Positions 21,343-32,233 of a stretch of DNA of 64,000 bases are shown here, one piece after another. The position numbers were made by a program, and so were the translations under genes. Position 1 is the stretch's first letter; each line of letters starts with the position of its first letter. This stretch comes from Cystobasidium ongulense (Eukaryota > Basidiomycota > Cystobasidiomycetes > Cystobasidiales > Cystobasidiaceae). The stretch covers positions 434,001-498,000 of the forward strand of contig BQUP01000007.1 in assembly GCA_022835595.1 (NCBI GenBank), in the 5' to 3' direction. The notes under the pieces are model-generated. The model ran no database searches. It was given only the letters and a program-made list of their open reading frames with translations, and had not been told where the DNA came from.

Positions 21343-23097
21343 ATGGATGAGCTGACAGAGGTATCGCATGTGACCTGCACTGCGTCAATATCCCTCTGAC
21401 ACGTTCCTCGACCTGTTCCTGCAGGACGAGCTCCATGGCCTGCGGGCAAGCTCACGCCCATGGCACAGACTGCCGGACTCATGCACGCACAACGGATGCC
21501 CGCTATATCTCAAGACATACGTAGAAGGCGATAACAATCTCCTCATCTCGATACTCACAGACATACGCTCCTCGGTTTGGCTGGAATACTTCGGAGACGC
21601 AAGATCGCTGTACTTGAGGATCAAGGCATCTTCCAGAGAGACACCCGAATCAACCTATACTGATTTGAAAGAAAAAGATGCCGTCTCCAAATTATTCTCG
21701 GATATGCAAGCGTACCCTGATACTCAGGATGGTCAAGCTATACTCGAAAGCAAGTCCGACTCAGAGGTACACAATAGTGGCTAACTTTGCCCGACCTCCG
21801 TACATCGCAAACAATGGACTGACCAGACTGTGCTCGCAGATGGAGCTTGTTCTCCCTCTTCCAGGCATACACTTCAGACTTCGTCTGGACAAGGTGTCTC
21901 CGGAAGCTCAGACTAGGCTACTATACGAGCTAGTCTACCTCCCTTTGCTCAGCATCGCCAATGCAGTGCAACGCTCGAACGAGGATGCTCTGCAGGCACT
22001 TCAGCATGTGAGATTATGATGGGTCCCTAGTCAATATCGGTCTGACTCGCGTGCCGATAATCTTGGACAGGACATCGACCAAGAGAGCAAGGCAAAGTCT
22101 GCGGGAATGGACCCTACCCTTCTTTCTGCGATGCAGCGCTGCAGTCAAGGTATTTCGGGCGTGCCTATGAAGAGCCGAGGTAAGTGTCGTGTCTAAGTAG
22201 CAATGTGATAGCGATGGCTACAACAGATTCCTGGATAGACTGGTGGAAGGCTGTTGCTCATATTGGGCTTAATATGAGCAACAGTCTTCCACCAGTCTAT
22301 CCAGGAATCTGGCTTGTAGCCATCGCTATCACATTGCTGCACAGACATTCTCATTGCACAGAGTCTGGTCTGACCTTGCCATGGCAGAACCTATACTGTC
22401 TAAATCACCAGCAACGAAAGCATCAGCATCTCGAACCAGTCCATCGCCAAAGAAGCCAGTATCGAGGAGCAAACAACCCAAAAGTACAGAGAAAGCCATC
22501 AACGAGCCTGAAGAGGATGGCGACCAAACAATGCTATCCTCCCCTGAACCGGAAATTACCAAGTCTGTACGGAGTCCATGGAGGACGAGGCAAAAAACGA
22601 CTTCACCGGTACCAGCTCGTAACACGCGTGCAGCAACTAGAGAGGAGCCGTCACTTTCGCCCTCTCCGCCTTTATCCGTCCAGAGCAGGCGCAAAGGTAA
22701 AGCGAGGCACATTGCAGAATCACCTGAAGATGATCGCGATAGCGATGCTACTCAAAGCTCAAATGGAGGTGAACGTATGACTGTTGATGGTGAGCCTGTC
22801 AAAGGGATTGAGAAAGTCAAAGTATGTAGGTTGTAAGTCGCTTGATAAAGCGCTCGAAATTGATTCCGTTTTTCGTATCAGGCAAAAGAGTCCTCTCCGG
22901 AGAAGGCGGGAACGCATTTGGAGCCAAAACCAGCCCGAAAGAAAGCCAAATCAAGCACTCCACCTCCTCACGAAACGATTCATCCCCCTTCATCACCTCA
23001 TGGTCCTATACTCAAGAGGCCAGCGGTAGCGACAGCAAGAGGTATGCCCCCGAAACGCGGCAAGAAGCCAGGCATGCAGTGGTCAAACTTCGGATAG
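21343..23097 (+). CDS. NEJ1: XLF/Nej1-like non-homologous end-joining factor
   Basis: XLF bridges DNA ends with XRCC4 and DNA ligase IV. I read six exons (21343-21360, 21425-21766, 21840-22007, 22071-22179, 22388-22821, 22882-23097) that sum to exactly 429 codons, giving 428 residues. The N terminus MDELTEDELHG, then RPWHRLPDS, LYLKTYVEGDNNLLISIL and SSVWLEYFGDAR follows human XLF (MEELEQ...PWAWLQL, KQGYALLVSDLQQVWHEQ). Exon 3 encodes MELVLPLPGIHFRLRLDKV and a helix (LLYELVYLPLLSIANAVQ) like the XLF head-to-stalk region. The tail is long, basic and Ser/Pro-rich, and ends PPKRGKKPGMQWSNFG. That end resembles the XLF Ku-binding motif (basic patch then a terminal aromatic). Intron 4 carries a large hairpin. 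Identity is by motif likeness, not a search. Confidence 0.72.
22199..22338. repeat. Near-perfect inverted repeat inside an XLF intron
   Basis: Left arm 22199-22264 and right arm 22271-22338 are reverse complements apart from about a two-base insertion and one or two substitutions, with a six-base loop (GGGCTT). The whole structure lies within the 208-base intron 22180-22387, whose neighbours are about 60-75 bases, so it accounts for the extra length. No transposase or target duplication is visible; origin by template-switch during replication is an inference. Confidence 0.9.
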
Positions 23098-23692
23098 CTA
23101 CCTTTGCGCCTCAGTGAAGCATGCAAAGGCTTGAGCGTCAGTGGGCCGATTGGTGGTGCTACCCTATTTGAAGTTGAGAACGGCGCTCAAACGGCATTTG
23201 AACCGACGAGTCAGAACAGAAGTGTAGCATAGCGTCAGAAGTCGTTGAGGCTGCTGGGTGTAAAGTTCGATACAGGGATTTCTACAGACTACCCTGCTAT
23301 TGGATGGAGCGATGATCGTGATAATCTAAAGCAGGATTGAATGAAAAGTATGTTGCGGGAATATAGGATAATATATGGCTCGAATGACTTAGCTATGGAT
23401 GGCAGCTATCAGTGAAATCTCTTTGCAAATATTGGTACAAACATGTGTACAAATCGCCGCTGTACGAAGATTCTTTGCGGCTGACTGCAGGCTTTCACAC
23501 TGCAAGCCCATATGATACAATCCGTGCTTTACCGACTGCCGCACTGACGCTAGATTGTATCAATATGTAATCTTTTGCTACACGTTTGTACTGATGGACT
23601 GAAAAAGTAAAGTAAGACTACGTCACGTACAGTCACAATGCATATCGAAGCTGTAGAAGTGCTGACTTGATGCTGGGTGTAGGTTTCCAGTG
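23098..23692. other. Convergent 3' intergenic region after the XLF-like gene
   Basis: About 595 bases between two stop codons. No splice-consistent frame, repeat or RNA gene is recognised. Confidence 0.35.
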
Positions 23693-26168
23693 TCAGTCGA
23701 TCGAGATGGAAAATTCAGAGTTGGAAGCCATTCCTCTACTCAAATCGAAACTACTGCTTGTCAGGCTGGCATCGCCATTGCTTGTATCAAGCTGATAACT
23801 GCTTGTTCGACTCGTGTCTTGCGCACTGCTCTGATCTGTCGTTTCGCCTTCGATTTCCGTATCCGATGATGTCGTATCTGGTTCGATAGCTGCCTCGCCG
23901 GCTTTCGATCTAGCTGAAGACGATCCCTTAAGACTGGTTTCTTCACTCTCGGATCCAATCGTGAATTTCAAGCTCCTTTTACTCGGACCGAGGGAATCAG
24001 GATTCAAGCCTACTGGTATATCAAAGTGACTCAGAACTTTTGGACCACCTAAATGTTTTTCTTCGCTCTTAACAGTTTTCTCCAAAGCTTCTTTTCCCCT
24101 TCTGTTCATAGAATCCAACAATCTGACCATATCAGCAAATTTTTCATCTTGCCCAAGAATGTCTTCCCATGTCATTTCTTCTTCATCTTCTTCGTCTAGT
24201 ATTGATGGATTCCAAGCAAAATCGTCACTCGTTGATGACAGTAAATTAGAAGACGTCAGAGGTGCGAAAGATGCACGATCTCGTATTTGACGTCGTAATG
24301 CACGTATTTCAGCACTCTGTTTAGCTTTCGCTTTCTCCAAGGATGCATTGATTGCGAGTAGGGAAGTATTCGTTATTTCCAGATCGAGAATCTGCAATGA
24401 GGTCGAGGGCGTCAGTAATTTTCAGTCTAGGCTGCCTTCGCTACTCTTGTTGTAGTACGACTTAAGAACTAACCTTGCGATGAATCTTGGCATCTAGATG
24501 AGCCTGTTGCTCCATCTGCTCTGCTCCACTGAAGAAGCCTTTCCCAGGTGACATTGGTGTCTGCCTATGTGGGCTGGCGAGGGCGCCGCCCATTCGAGGG
24601 CTCGTGCTGAGGCCTACAAGACTGCCGTGCGGTGAGCTGATATTCGGTATCTTGATACCTATCCCTATTGGGACATTGGCGTCGAGGGTGGCACTTCCCG
24701 TCCGGCTATGTCTCGTAGTGCTACCTATGGGGAGTGCTTTCGTTCTGCTCAGGTTACTCAAGCCAGAAGTTGACGAGAGGGAACTATTGGTTGAATGACT
24801 CCTCCGTCTAGTTCTGTGATATTGAGTCGCACTTGTTGAAGCGCTTGAAGCCATAGGTGCAAGTTGTGCTTGCTGTTCATTCGAGTCTGACAGCATCAAA
24901 TCTGGCGAAAAGCAAGTAGGTGCTGTGGTCGTGGTAGTATTGGTAGTACCTGATGTATCAGCTGTATGTATAGAAGATGAAGATGCCGATGAGGTTGATG
25001 GCCTTTTCGCTATTGCCGATGCTGTAGGTGGTGATATCGAAGTGACTGGAGAATGGGAGCCAAAGGCAGTTGAGGAGCCTGGTCGGCGCGGGAATGATGG
25101 CGACAAAGCAGGAGTAGGAGGGAAAGCTTCACCTCTCCTAGGTGAAGCTGGTCGTAGAGGCGAAGGAGGTCGTTGCCGTACGGGTGAAAGTGGGCGAGAA
25201 GGAGAGGAAGGGGATTGTCCCGGCCGACTACCCGGCTGGACGGCAGCATCAGGACGAGCTGTAGATGCGGAGGTAGAGGAAGAAGAGGAAGGAAAGATAC
25301 TGGAGGGAGTAGCCCGTATCGTCGGCGATGGCAGAAGAGCATTAGGGGTGGCCGAAGCAGGTCGAGCAGTCATGCTTTTCGAATGATACATAGGGGGTTT
25401 GACGGGGTCTGCGCGAAGCAGGCTACCCGCTGCCGCTGTATTGGATCTCATTCCAGATGTGGGACGGACTCTTGGCATCCTTGTAGCTTGTGTGGACTGT
25501 CCTGAAGCGCTCACAGGGCTTGAAGAAGGTTGGTCTGTCTCTCCTCCGAAAGCTGGAAAGGCTCTTCGTTTGTTAGGGGAGGCCGGCCGCGAGACTGGCC
25601 GTGAAGTGGTTGGCGAATCATTGTAAGGAGGTGTTGAGGTTGCCCGTACTTTTCTAGCTGCGACTCTGACTCCAGCTGAGGAGGGCGTCCCAGAGAAGGT
25701 GGCTTTGGGAGGGTTGACTGGCGCACGTGCAGCAGAGGCCGAAGAGGTCGCAAGTGAAGAGCTCGAAGGAGTATAGGTTGAGACGGGTGTGATAGGCCCA
25801 TTCGATACAGATGCTGTAGGCGTAGACGGAGCTCGATGTCTAGCGCCAGAGGCAGCGAGTGGGCTGCCAGTGCTTGTTGATGTTTCCTGCTGATGGTCGT
25901 AACCCAGCACTCTCGCTCTGGCCAGTACCGCAGCAGAGGGTGAGGAGGCATTCTTGCTGAATGCTGATGCTCTGGCTACCGGCGTGCCTGCTGCTGGAGT
26001 ACCATTGCCAGGACTGCTCCCATAGACAGACGGCGATGTCGTGCCCGTGTTGTTGATGATCGCTCGTACGCCAGTCATTGGGGAGGCTCGCACGCCTCTC
26101 GTGGGAGTGTCATTGTTCTTGTTAGCAGCTACAGTTGTGCTCCCCAGCACACGCCGCCGCTCGCTCAT
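23693..26168 (-). CDS. Ser/Pro-rich protein with a short C-terminal coiled coil
   Basis: No named family is recognised. The start is ATG 26168 (MSERRRVLGSTTVAANKN); an upstream in-frame ATG at 26261 is less likely. The first 560 residues are Ser/Thr/Pro/Ala-rich with many SP and RP sites, probably disordered and a kinase target. An intron near 24473-24392 joins HLDAKIHRK to ILDLEITNTSLLAINASLEK and KQSAEIRALRRQIRD. This amphipathic helix looks conserved and could dimerise. The end is acidic and Ser-rich. A similar helix motif occurs, as I recall, in uncharacterised fungal proteins. A cell-cycle or cytoskeletal role is a guess only. Confidence 0.8.
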
Positions 26169-27603
26169 GATGGCATTGTCGATGTTGATGTCGAAAGCAT
26201 ACAGGTCCAGGCGAGGAAGGCATGGCAACAACGACAGCAGCAAAGGCAATCGGGCAAGCAATGTTCAGCAGCAAGAGCACGCTGGGAAAGCCCAGAGACA
26301 CATGTCAGTGCATGGCTCAAGCCAAGGGGTGTACCGTGCCTTCGCACGCTGCACCTTCCAACTCGTTCATTTCAGAAAGACATTGCTCTATACGCACGCC
26401 ACTCTGTCGTGGGCAATGTATGCTGTATGCATGTGCATACGAGCTCTCAGGGCACCATAAGATCTCATACGACCCTTCAAAGACACTACACTACGATTCT
26501 GCTGTTCACTATATGCTACTACTGGTTCTTGGTGCCTTCTCATGCGTGTTTCGCCTCTCGATAATTCACAGCAGCCAGCGTCAGTACGGTACAGATCTTC
26601 TGTTCACTGGCTTCAACGCTGTATGGAGTGACTGCCTAGTAGACGAGATTGGAGGGTTCTCGCAAGCTTCGAGCTGAGCTACATTGACTGTTTTCGCAGG
26701 TTGCACAACCCCATGCTGCGGCTCTCTAGTAGTCCACTGTTAAGCCAAGCACTTCAGTAAGTCCATCAACATGCAAATAGTAGCCACGTCTTTATAGTAA
26801 GCAAGAGTGAACATTGTGCGAGCGGTGCGTCTTGATATACGCGTGTTTCCTCATGCGTGCCTGCACCGTATATAGCCGGCGCGTATCTTCCAAACCTCCG
26901 TTAAATTCAAGAGGCATAAAAAGTCAATAAAGGCAACGGTGCGCATTATTACCATCCATAACATATAAGTTATTGTGCTCGAAAGCGAGCAACTTAATTA
27001 TCCAAACCGTTCGTTCCAAAGTAGTAGACGCGTTCAGCTACATAGGCGACTAATCTTTTCATTAAAAGTCACGCGTTTCAACGGCCCCCGGTTTCCTCGT
27101 CGGGGTGCTTTTACAGGTGGGAAAGCAGAACTTTTTTCACGTGTGGACACCTTGTGGCTCAAAGTGCATACCTAGCCTACCTCTTTCTGAGCTTCTTCTA
27201 TTCCCGCTAAATTACTCCCAACGTTTTCACACGCTTTTCCTCCATTCCCATATCACCACGACAGCACTTTACGCGTTGGCTTCGGCTACACATTCCCTCT
27301 ATTCACTTAATATACGATACATACCACATCGTATAGCATACCGGCATTTACACGCACAAGAGATCCAAGCATAGCCACACGCTCCTTTTCTCTCTCTGCA
27401 GAAGCACATACAAGAAAAGCAGACACGGCATCCCTCTCCTTCTTCTCTCTTCTTTCCTCAACCCATAGTCAATCTTTCTGTCTGCTCACCCTAGTCCGCT
27501 TCTACAAGCACATCGCCCTTTCCCACACTTTCCTTTTACACGAGGCCTTACGCAGATCATACATCTCTTCTCTATCGCGTATTTCAGCTCTATCCTTCCA
27601 ATC
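26169..27603. promoter_or_regulatory. Long divergent upstream region before the secreted repeat protein
   Basis: At 1.4 kb this is one of the largest intergenic spaces here. AT-rich TATA-like elements occur near 26915-26930 (GGCATAAAAAGTCAATAAAG). The last 240 bases before the ATG at 27604 are strongly pyrimidine-rich (repeated CTCC/TTCT), as in many highly expressed fungal genes. No gene is recognised. Confidence 0.45.
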
Positions 27604-29853
27604 ATGCGTTTCACAACAAGCGCCCTAGTGGCTCTTCCAGCCGTACTCTTGGCCTCCACATCTTCCTTCACTCCCGTATCTGCCAACGAATGCACATGTC
27701 CTTCGTGGACCGATGGTGGCAACAACAACGGCAACAACGGAGGCGTCTTTGCCCCCGATAACAGCGGCAGTAACGGCGGCAACAACGACTGGTGGACCCC
27801 TACTATCAAGCCTATCAGATATGTTCCCAAGGTAGAAGCTACCAAGGAGAACCTACAGAACGGTGCTGCAGATGTCATCAAGCAATTAACGGACAAGAAG
27901 CTCGTTCCCGACAGTAGGCTTTCCATTCTCATCTGCCTTCTGGTTCATCGTGTTCAGTATGCTCACATGTACTTCTTCCTTCTCATGACCCCCATTTGTT
28001 GTTCAATATGCAGACGTCGCCGAACCCATCAAACAGGCCATCGATGAGGCTATCAAGAACCACACCAAGAAGGTTGTTCGCGTCAAGGCTGAACAGTCCG
28101 GTGTTACTACCACCTTCACAGTCACTCCCAGCGCTACAGTCGTACCCACTACTATCACAATAGCCAACAACTCTGTCTCAACCGCCTATATCACAAAGAC
28201 CGTCACTGCTATGCCACCTGGAGCTACCATTCTTTCCAACGAGGTGCGTTCTCGGCCAACGCTTTGCGCACGTGATTCTTCGCTGACTGGTTCAATCTCT
28301 CGCGCAGACTATTGATGCTTTAGACAGCATTCAGGATGCTATCAGAGACGCTGTTGCCGCTGTCGACCTGTCAAAGACTGGCCTGGATGCAGCTACTCAA
28401 GCCGAACTTCAGACCTGTTTGAACGCGGTCTTGGAGAATGGTGGCCTTCCAGCTGGGTACTCTTGCATTTCGCAAACAGGTTCTACTTCCGCTGGTCTAA
28501 AAACGACATTCAACAATATCTTGGAACAATTCCTCGGTATCCTGCCAGCTAAGATCATCGATGACATCCAAGTGAGTGCCATGTTACTCCCCGCAGCTGG
28601 AGGGATGGAACCTTGCTGAACTATTGTGCGTCGCTTTCACAGGATGCCGTTATGCCCATGTTAACAAACTTGCTACCCAACGAGTCAACTCTCCTCGATA
28701 ACATTAATGCCGCTATTTCTTCTGTCATCGCATCCCTCTCCGGCAACTCGGTCACTGCTATCGAAATGATGCAATCTTGCTATGGCCTAGCCATCAAGCA
28801 GAATAGCAACACAAGCTATTTGCAATGGTAAGTCCTGTGCAGCCAACCATATGATGAGTAATTTACTAATGCCGTTCTCTGCTTAGCTACATGTCCGATA
28901 ACGGTCCTTACGATACCCTCAACACCGCTATGAACAGTGTCATTCAGCAATTCGTTGGGTACCTCCCAGGAACTCTCCTTGAGAGCGTCCAGAACCTTAC
29001 CTCCTCCACGCTGCAAGCTGGTGCTTATGGTGATGTCTCTTCTATTGGATCCAATCTTACTTCTCAGCTCGATGCCGCGCTCGCTTCCGTCACTAGCTCT
29101 CTAACAGGCAACTCTGTTACATTGATGCAAGAACTGCAAGCATGCGCAAACAAGCTTCTCAAAGACGGTGATGCCGAGGCAGCTAAAACCTGTATCTCAC
29201 AGTCTCCAGCTGCTTCTGCCAGAACAATGGTCAACTCTGTTGCCCAACAATTCAGTGGATATCTCCCATCAGCATTCTTCTCTGATCTTGTCAGCATCAT
29301 CTCAAACATGTCTGCTACCGGCAAGTACTCCAAGACTCAGCTCATCACTGCGTTAGACCAAGCTTTCAACAACGCCAACATGGGACCCGCCTATGTCGGC
29401 TGCTTCGCCCAGGTCCAGGATTGCATCCTGAGTGAGATCGAGGCTACCGGTAATTATAGCAGCACCTGCGCCGGTCCAGTCGCCGGGTGCGAGCTTATCG
29501 GCTCCCAGAATTCTACTACTCTCGCCAATACCACCGCCGAAGCCCAAGTCTCTGCTTCCAACACCACCGTCCTTCCAACCGATGATATTACTGCTATCGT
29601 CAACTCTACCATCCTACCTACCGCTACCGATGCCAATGCTACCGAGTCCGTCAATGCCACATTGTCCGCCCTGCCTACTACATCTGCTACAGTCGATACC
29701 GCATCTTCAGCTTCCAGTACTACCGTGTCAACAAGCACCGTCGAGGATGCATCTGCCGTTGATATGACGCAAGCAAAGCCCACACAGCGTTTGAGAAAGC
29801 GAGCTCACGCTGCTAAGCTTAGACTTATGTACAATCAATTACAAAAGCAGTAA
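27604..29853 (+). CDS. Secreted repeat protein of unknown function
   Basis: The N terminus MRFTTSALVALPAVLLASTS is a clear signal peptide. A Cys-containing, Gly/Asn-rich linker follows (ECTCPSW then NNNGNNGG). Introns near 27915-28013, 28243-28307, 28572-28640 and 28829-28887 join in phase. The body has at least three imperfect repeats of about 130 residues, each with a QF-GxLP core (ILEQFLGILPAKIIDDI; VIQQFVGYLPGTLLESVQ; VAQQFSGYLPSAFFSDL) and paired Cys. Two repeats also hold SLxGNSVT. The C-terminal 120 residues are Thr/Ser/Ala-rich with NxS/T sites, suited to O- and N-glycosylation, and end with a dibasic LRKRAH site. No GPI signal or catalytic motif is seen. It may be a cell-wall or extracellular protein. 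Confidence 0.85.
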
Positions 29854-30174
29854 AGAGATTGTTTGAGCGAGAAAATAAACCAAATTAACTTAAAAGAAGT
29901 TGCTGGCTGGATCAGCATCTTGCAATTCTCTTCGGTAGTAGGAATGTTTTAAATAGGTCTGAATATACACACATTTAATTGGCGTTGTAGCATTAGCATT
30001 ATCGGTCCACTCTTTCCCCTTAATGAACTGCAAAATTTTACCTCACATTGATTTCACCTGCCAGGCTTGGGTATTCGCATAATCTTGCCAATGCGCAGGG
30101 CACTCACAGCAGTCTATCGTTTGCTGTTTGCGCCCGAGTAGCCTGTAGGGTAGCGCTGCTCTTGTAAGCAGGTC
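29854..30174. other. Spacer after the secreted repeat protein gene
   Basis: AT-rich 3' region with AAATAAACC near 29873, a possible polyadenylation signal. Nothing else is recognised until the tubulin duplication begins. Confidence 0.35.
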
Positions 30175-30567
30175 GTTCCTCTTCTGCCAATCAATCAACA
30201 AAGACGCCCATCGACTCACTTGCAGCTCTGCGTAGCAACGAGCACAAGCAGAGTTGATCCAGCAAGACTACCAGTCTATTCGTATTACTTACTTGTGAGT
30301 CTGAGTCTCGTACCGCTGTTCTGAGGTCCCGTCATGCTGGGTCCTGTTCTGACCTTGTCTGCCATCGCTTGTGCATTTCGCAAGCCTTCCCAGGACACCA
30401 GAACAAGCTAGAACAAGTCAATACCATGCGCGAGGTTATTAGCGTGCATGTTGGACAGGCTGGAGTCCAGCTGGGCAATGGTTCGTCGTCCCATAGTCTC
30501 AAGAGGCCTGGAGGCCGAGTTTCGCGCATTTGCTGATGGGAAAGTGCGACTCGGTCTGAACAGCCTG
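30175..30567 (+). repeat. Duplicated alpha-tubulin promoter, exon 1 and intron 1
   Basis: A diverged copy (about 96% by eye) of 20888-21276. It includes the promoter, a complete first exon starting at the ATG near 30425 ([18 protein letters not shown]; a single silent change) and the whole first intron to its acceptor (CTGAACAG). Immediately after the acceptor the sequence departs from tubulin and enters a short-chain dehydrogenase relic. Spliced as in tubulin, the frame would meet a TGA within three codons of the junction, so no useful fusion protein is expected. Confidence 0.9.
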
Positions 30568-31635
30568 TTGAGATGTTGGGGAACTCTTATACAGCTCGAG
30601 GAGCAGTTTGCGCCACCAACTTTGCTTCTGACGAGAAGCGCGCAAGAGACCTGCTGGAAAGCCTGCAAAGGAACGGACACGTGCTGTTGCAAGGATCGAT
30701 GTTTGAGAAAGAAGCTGCTCAATAGGTCGTTACAGTGCGCGACATTCGAGAGATTCAGACCAATGACAAGGCAGGCTGACCGTTGAAATTTCTGGATAGC
30801 GAGCTATCGAAGTGTCAGGGAGTCTAGATGCTATCGCTTCGAATGCAGGATGGACACGCTTTGGACAATTTGATGATCTTAGTGAGCCGTCTGGATTGAG
30901 CAGAGAACTTGTGACATATTCACATGTATCGATGACCTAGCTTCGGTCTCGGACGAGGATTGGCAGTGAGTTTCTCCCTGGCCATAATCGTTCTCGCAAG
31001 TCCAGACCTTACAAGACTACCTATCCGATGTAGATTATGCTATTCGCGCAACGTCTTGTCGCATCTGTGGGTGATGCAAGCTGCTCGAAGCGAGCTTGCT
31101 CGTAACTAAGGTGTGTCTTTTGCATTGGCGCCTTCCATGATTCCAGGTTGAGCAAATTACCTTGGGAATCAGGTAATTTCGTGATAACTGCTTCAGTGGC
31201 AGGCATGATTCCAAGCAGCAGCAGCATGGGGAGTCTTGATAAGATTGTGAATATGACGATGCAGCAAACTGATTATCATGCTCATGTATACAGGCATACG
31301 GTAACAAGCAGCACTGCCGCCAGTTTGATTGCACATGTAGCTGACGAAGACCGTGTTCATACAGCTGTGTCAAAATCAGCGGCTATCCATCTCACCGCCT
31401 CGCTCGCAAAAGCATGCAGGCCGGAGATCGCAGTGAATTGCGTGTCTCCAGGTGCTTGGAAGACAGATTGGGCAAAGTCGTTCTCTGAAAAGCAACTTCC
31501 GATACCATCATCTCAGCGAAGGCTCTTGGGCGGCTTGCAGAGCTGGACGATTGTGCCGAGACTATCGCGATGCTGTTGAGCACCAGGAGTATCACGGGGA
31601 AGAACACTGAGATTTCCGCCGGATATCGTCTTTAG
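30568..31635 (+). pseudogene. Short-chain dehydrogenase/reductase pseudogene lacking its N terminus
   Basis: Clear classical SDR pieces in order: EMLGNSYTARGAVCATNF, ASDEKRARDLLESLQRNGHV, SNAGWTRFGQFDDL, SHLWVMQAARSELARN, GNFVITASVAGMIPSS, the YxxxK site (MAYAVSK), AVNCVSPGAWKTDWAKSF and LAELDDCAETIAML ending SAGYRL. The Rossmann GxxxGxG start is missing, replaced by the tubulin copy. Breaks seen: in-frame TAG after KEAAQ (30723) and TAA after SELARN (31107). The splice donor after SSSM reads GGGAGT instead of GT (31229), and a frameshift lies in an A-run (about 31487-31492). A 7-base microexon (31294-31300) is still recognisable. The fungal relatives I recall are uncharacterised reductases. 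Confidence 0.85.
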
Positions 31636-32233
31636 AGAGTCTCCCTTCCGTGAAATGCTGTACATGTGGTTGAAAGAGCTGCCTAGGTGCGCGGACTGTG
31701 TAGATTGGATTAGCTTCGATTTCCTGTCGAGAGCCTGGGAGAATTGCAGACAGGGTGGCACGATACCGATACCATGCCAGGCAAATGACATCCCTAAACC
31801 GGTCCTTCATCTGTACGTGCATCAAGAGCAAGTCAATGTGCGAACCGCTTGCTTAGAAACTAGCAGTCGGCCTCAAGCCAAGGCGCCAGTCCAGTCTCGC
31901 AGTCTGCTGAAGCCATTCGGACTCCCGAGTCTGTCCTCTTTCAAGGCCACATCCAGTACGATAACACTGGCACGAACAGAGTCTTCAGGGTGATAACATG
32001 CAACAGCGCTATTGCACGCGTGTTGAGTGATGTTCCTCTTCTGCTGGGCCAAAGACCGACCAAACAAGTCCGCACGCCAGCCTGATGGATGACACGGTGG
32101 ATGGTGGTTGTGAAGAGATAGAACGTCGATGGACATGCTTGTACTGACCTGCACTGCGAGCTTGTCCGCGCGTCGCTTCTCTCCATCTCCATCTCACCGC
32201 GACTACTATCGCACCACGACTCTCTCTCTCGAC
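31636..32233. other. Spacer between the SDR relic and a coiled-coil gene
   Basis: About 600 bases with only motif-free open frames on both strands. It presumably includes the promoter of the gene starting near 32234. Confidence 0.3.

Noticed and set aside
22184-22780. 198-codon plus-strand frame across the XLF intron hairpin
   Set aside because: It reads through the intron and then the wrong frame of exon 5. The spliced frame via acceptor 22387 matches the upstream phase and gives a coherent protein.
24925-25386. Val/Glu/Gly-rich plus-strand frame opposite the SP-rich gene
   Set aside because: Complement of a low-complexity Ser/Pro/Thr coding stretch, which gives long open antisense frames by composition.
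30425-30786. Functional tubulin-dehydrogenase fusion gene
   Set aside because: Splicing intron 1 as in TUB1 leads to an in-frame TGA almost at once, and the SDR body has several further breaks, so a working fusion is unlikely.
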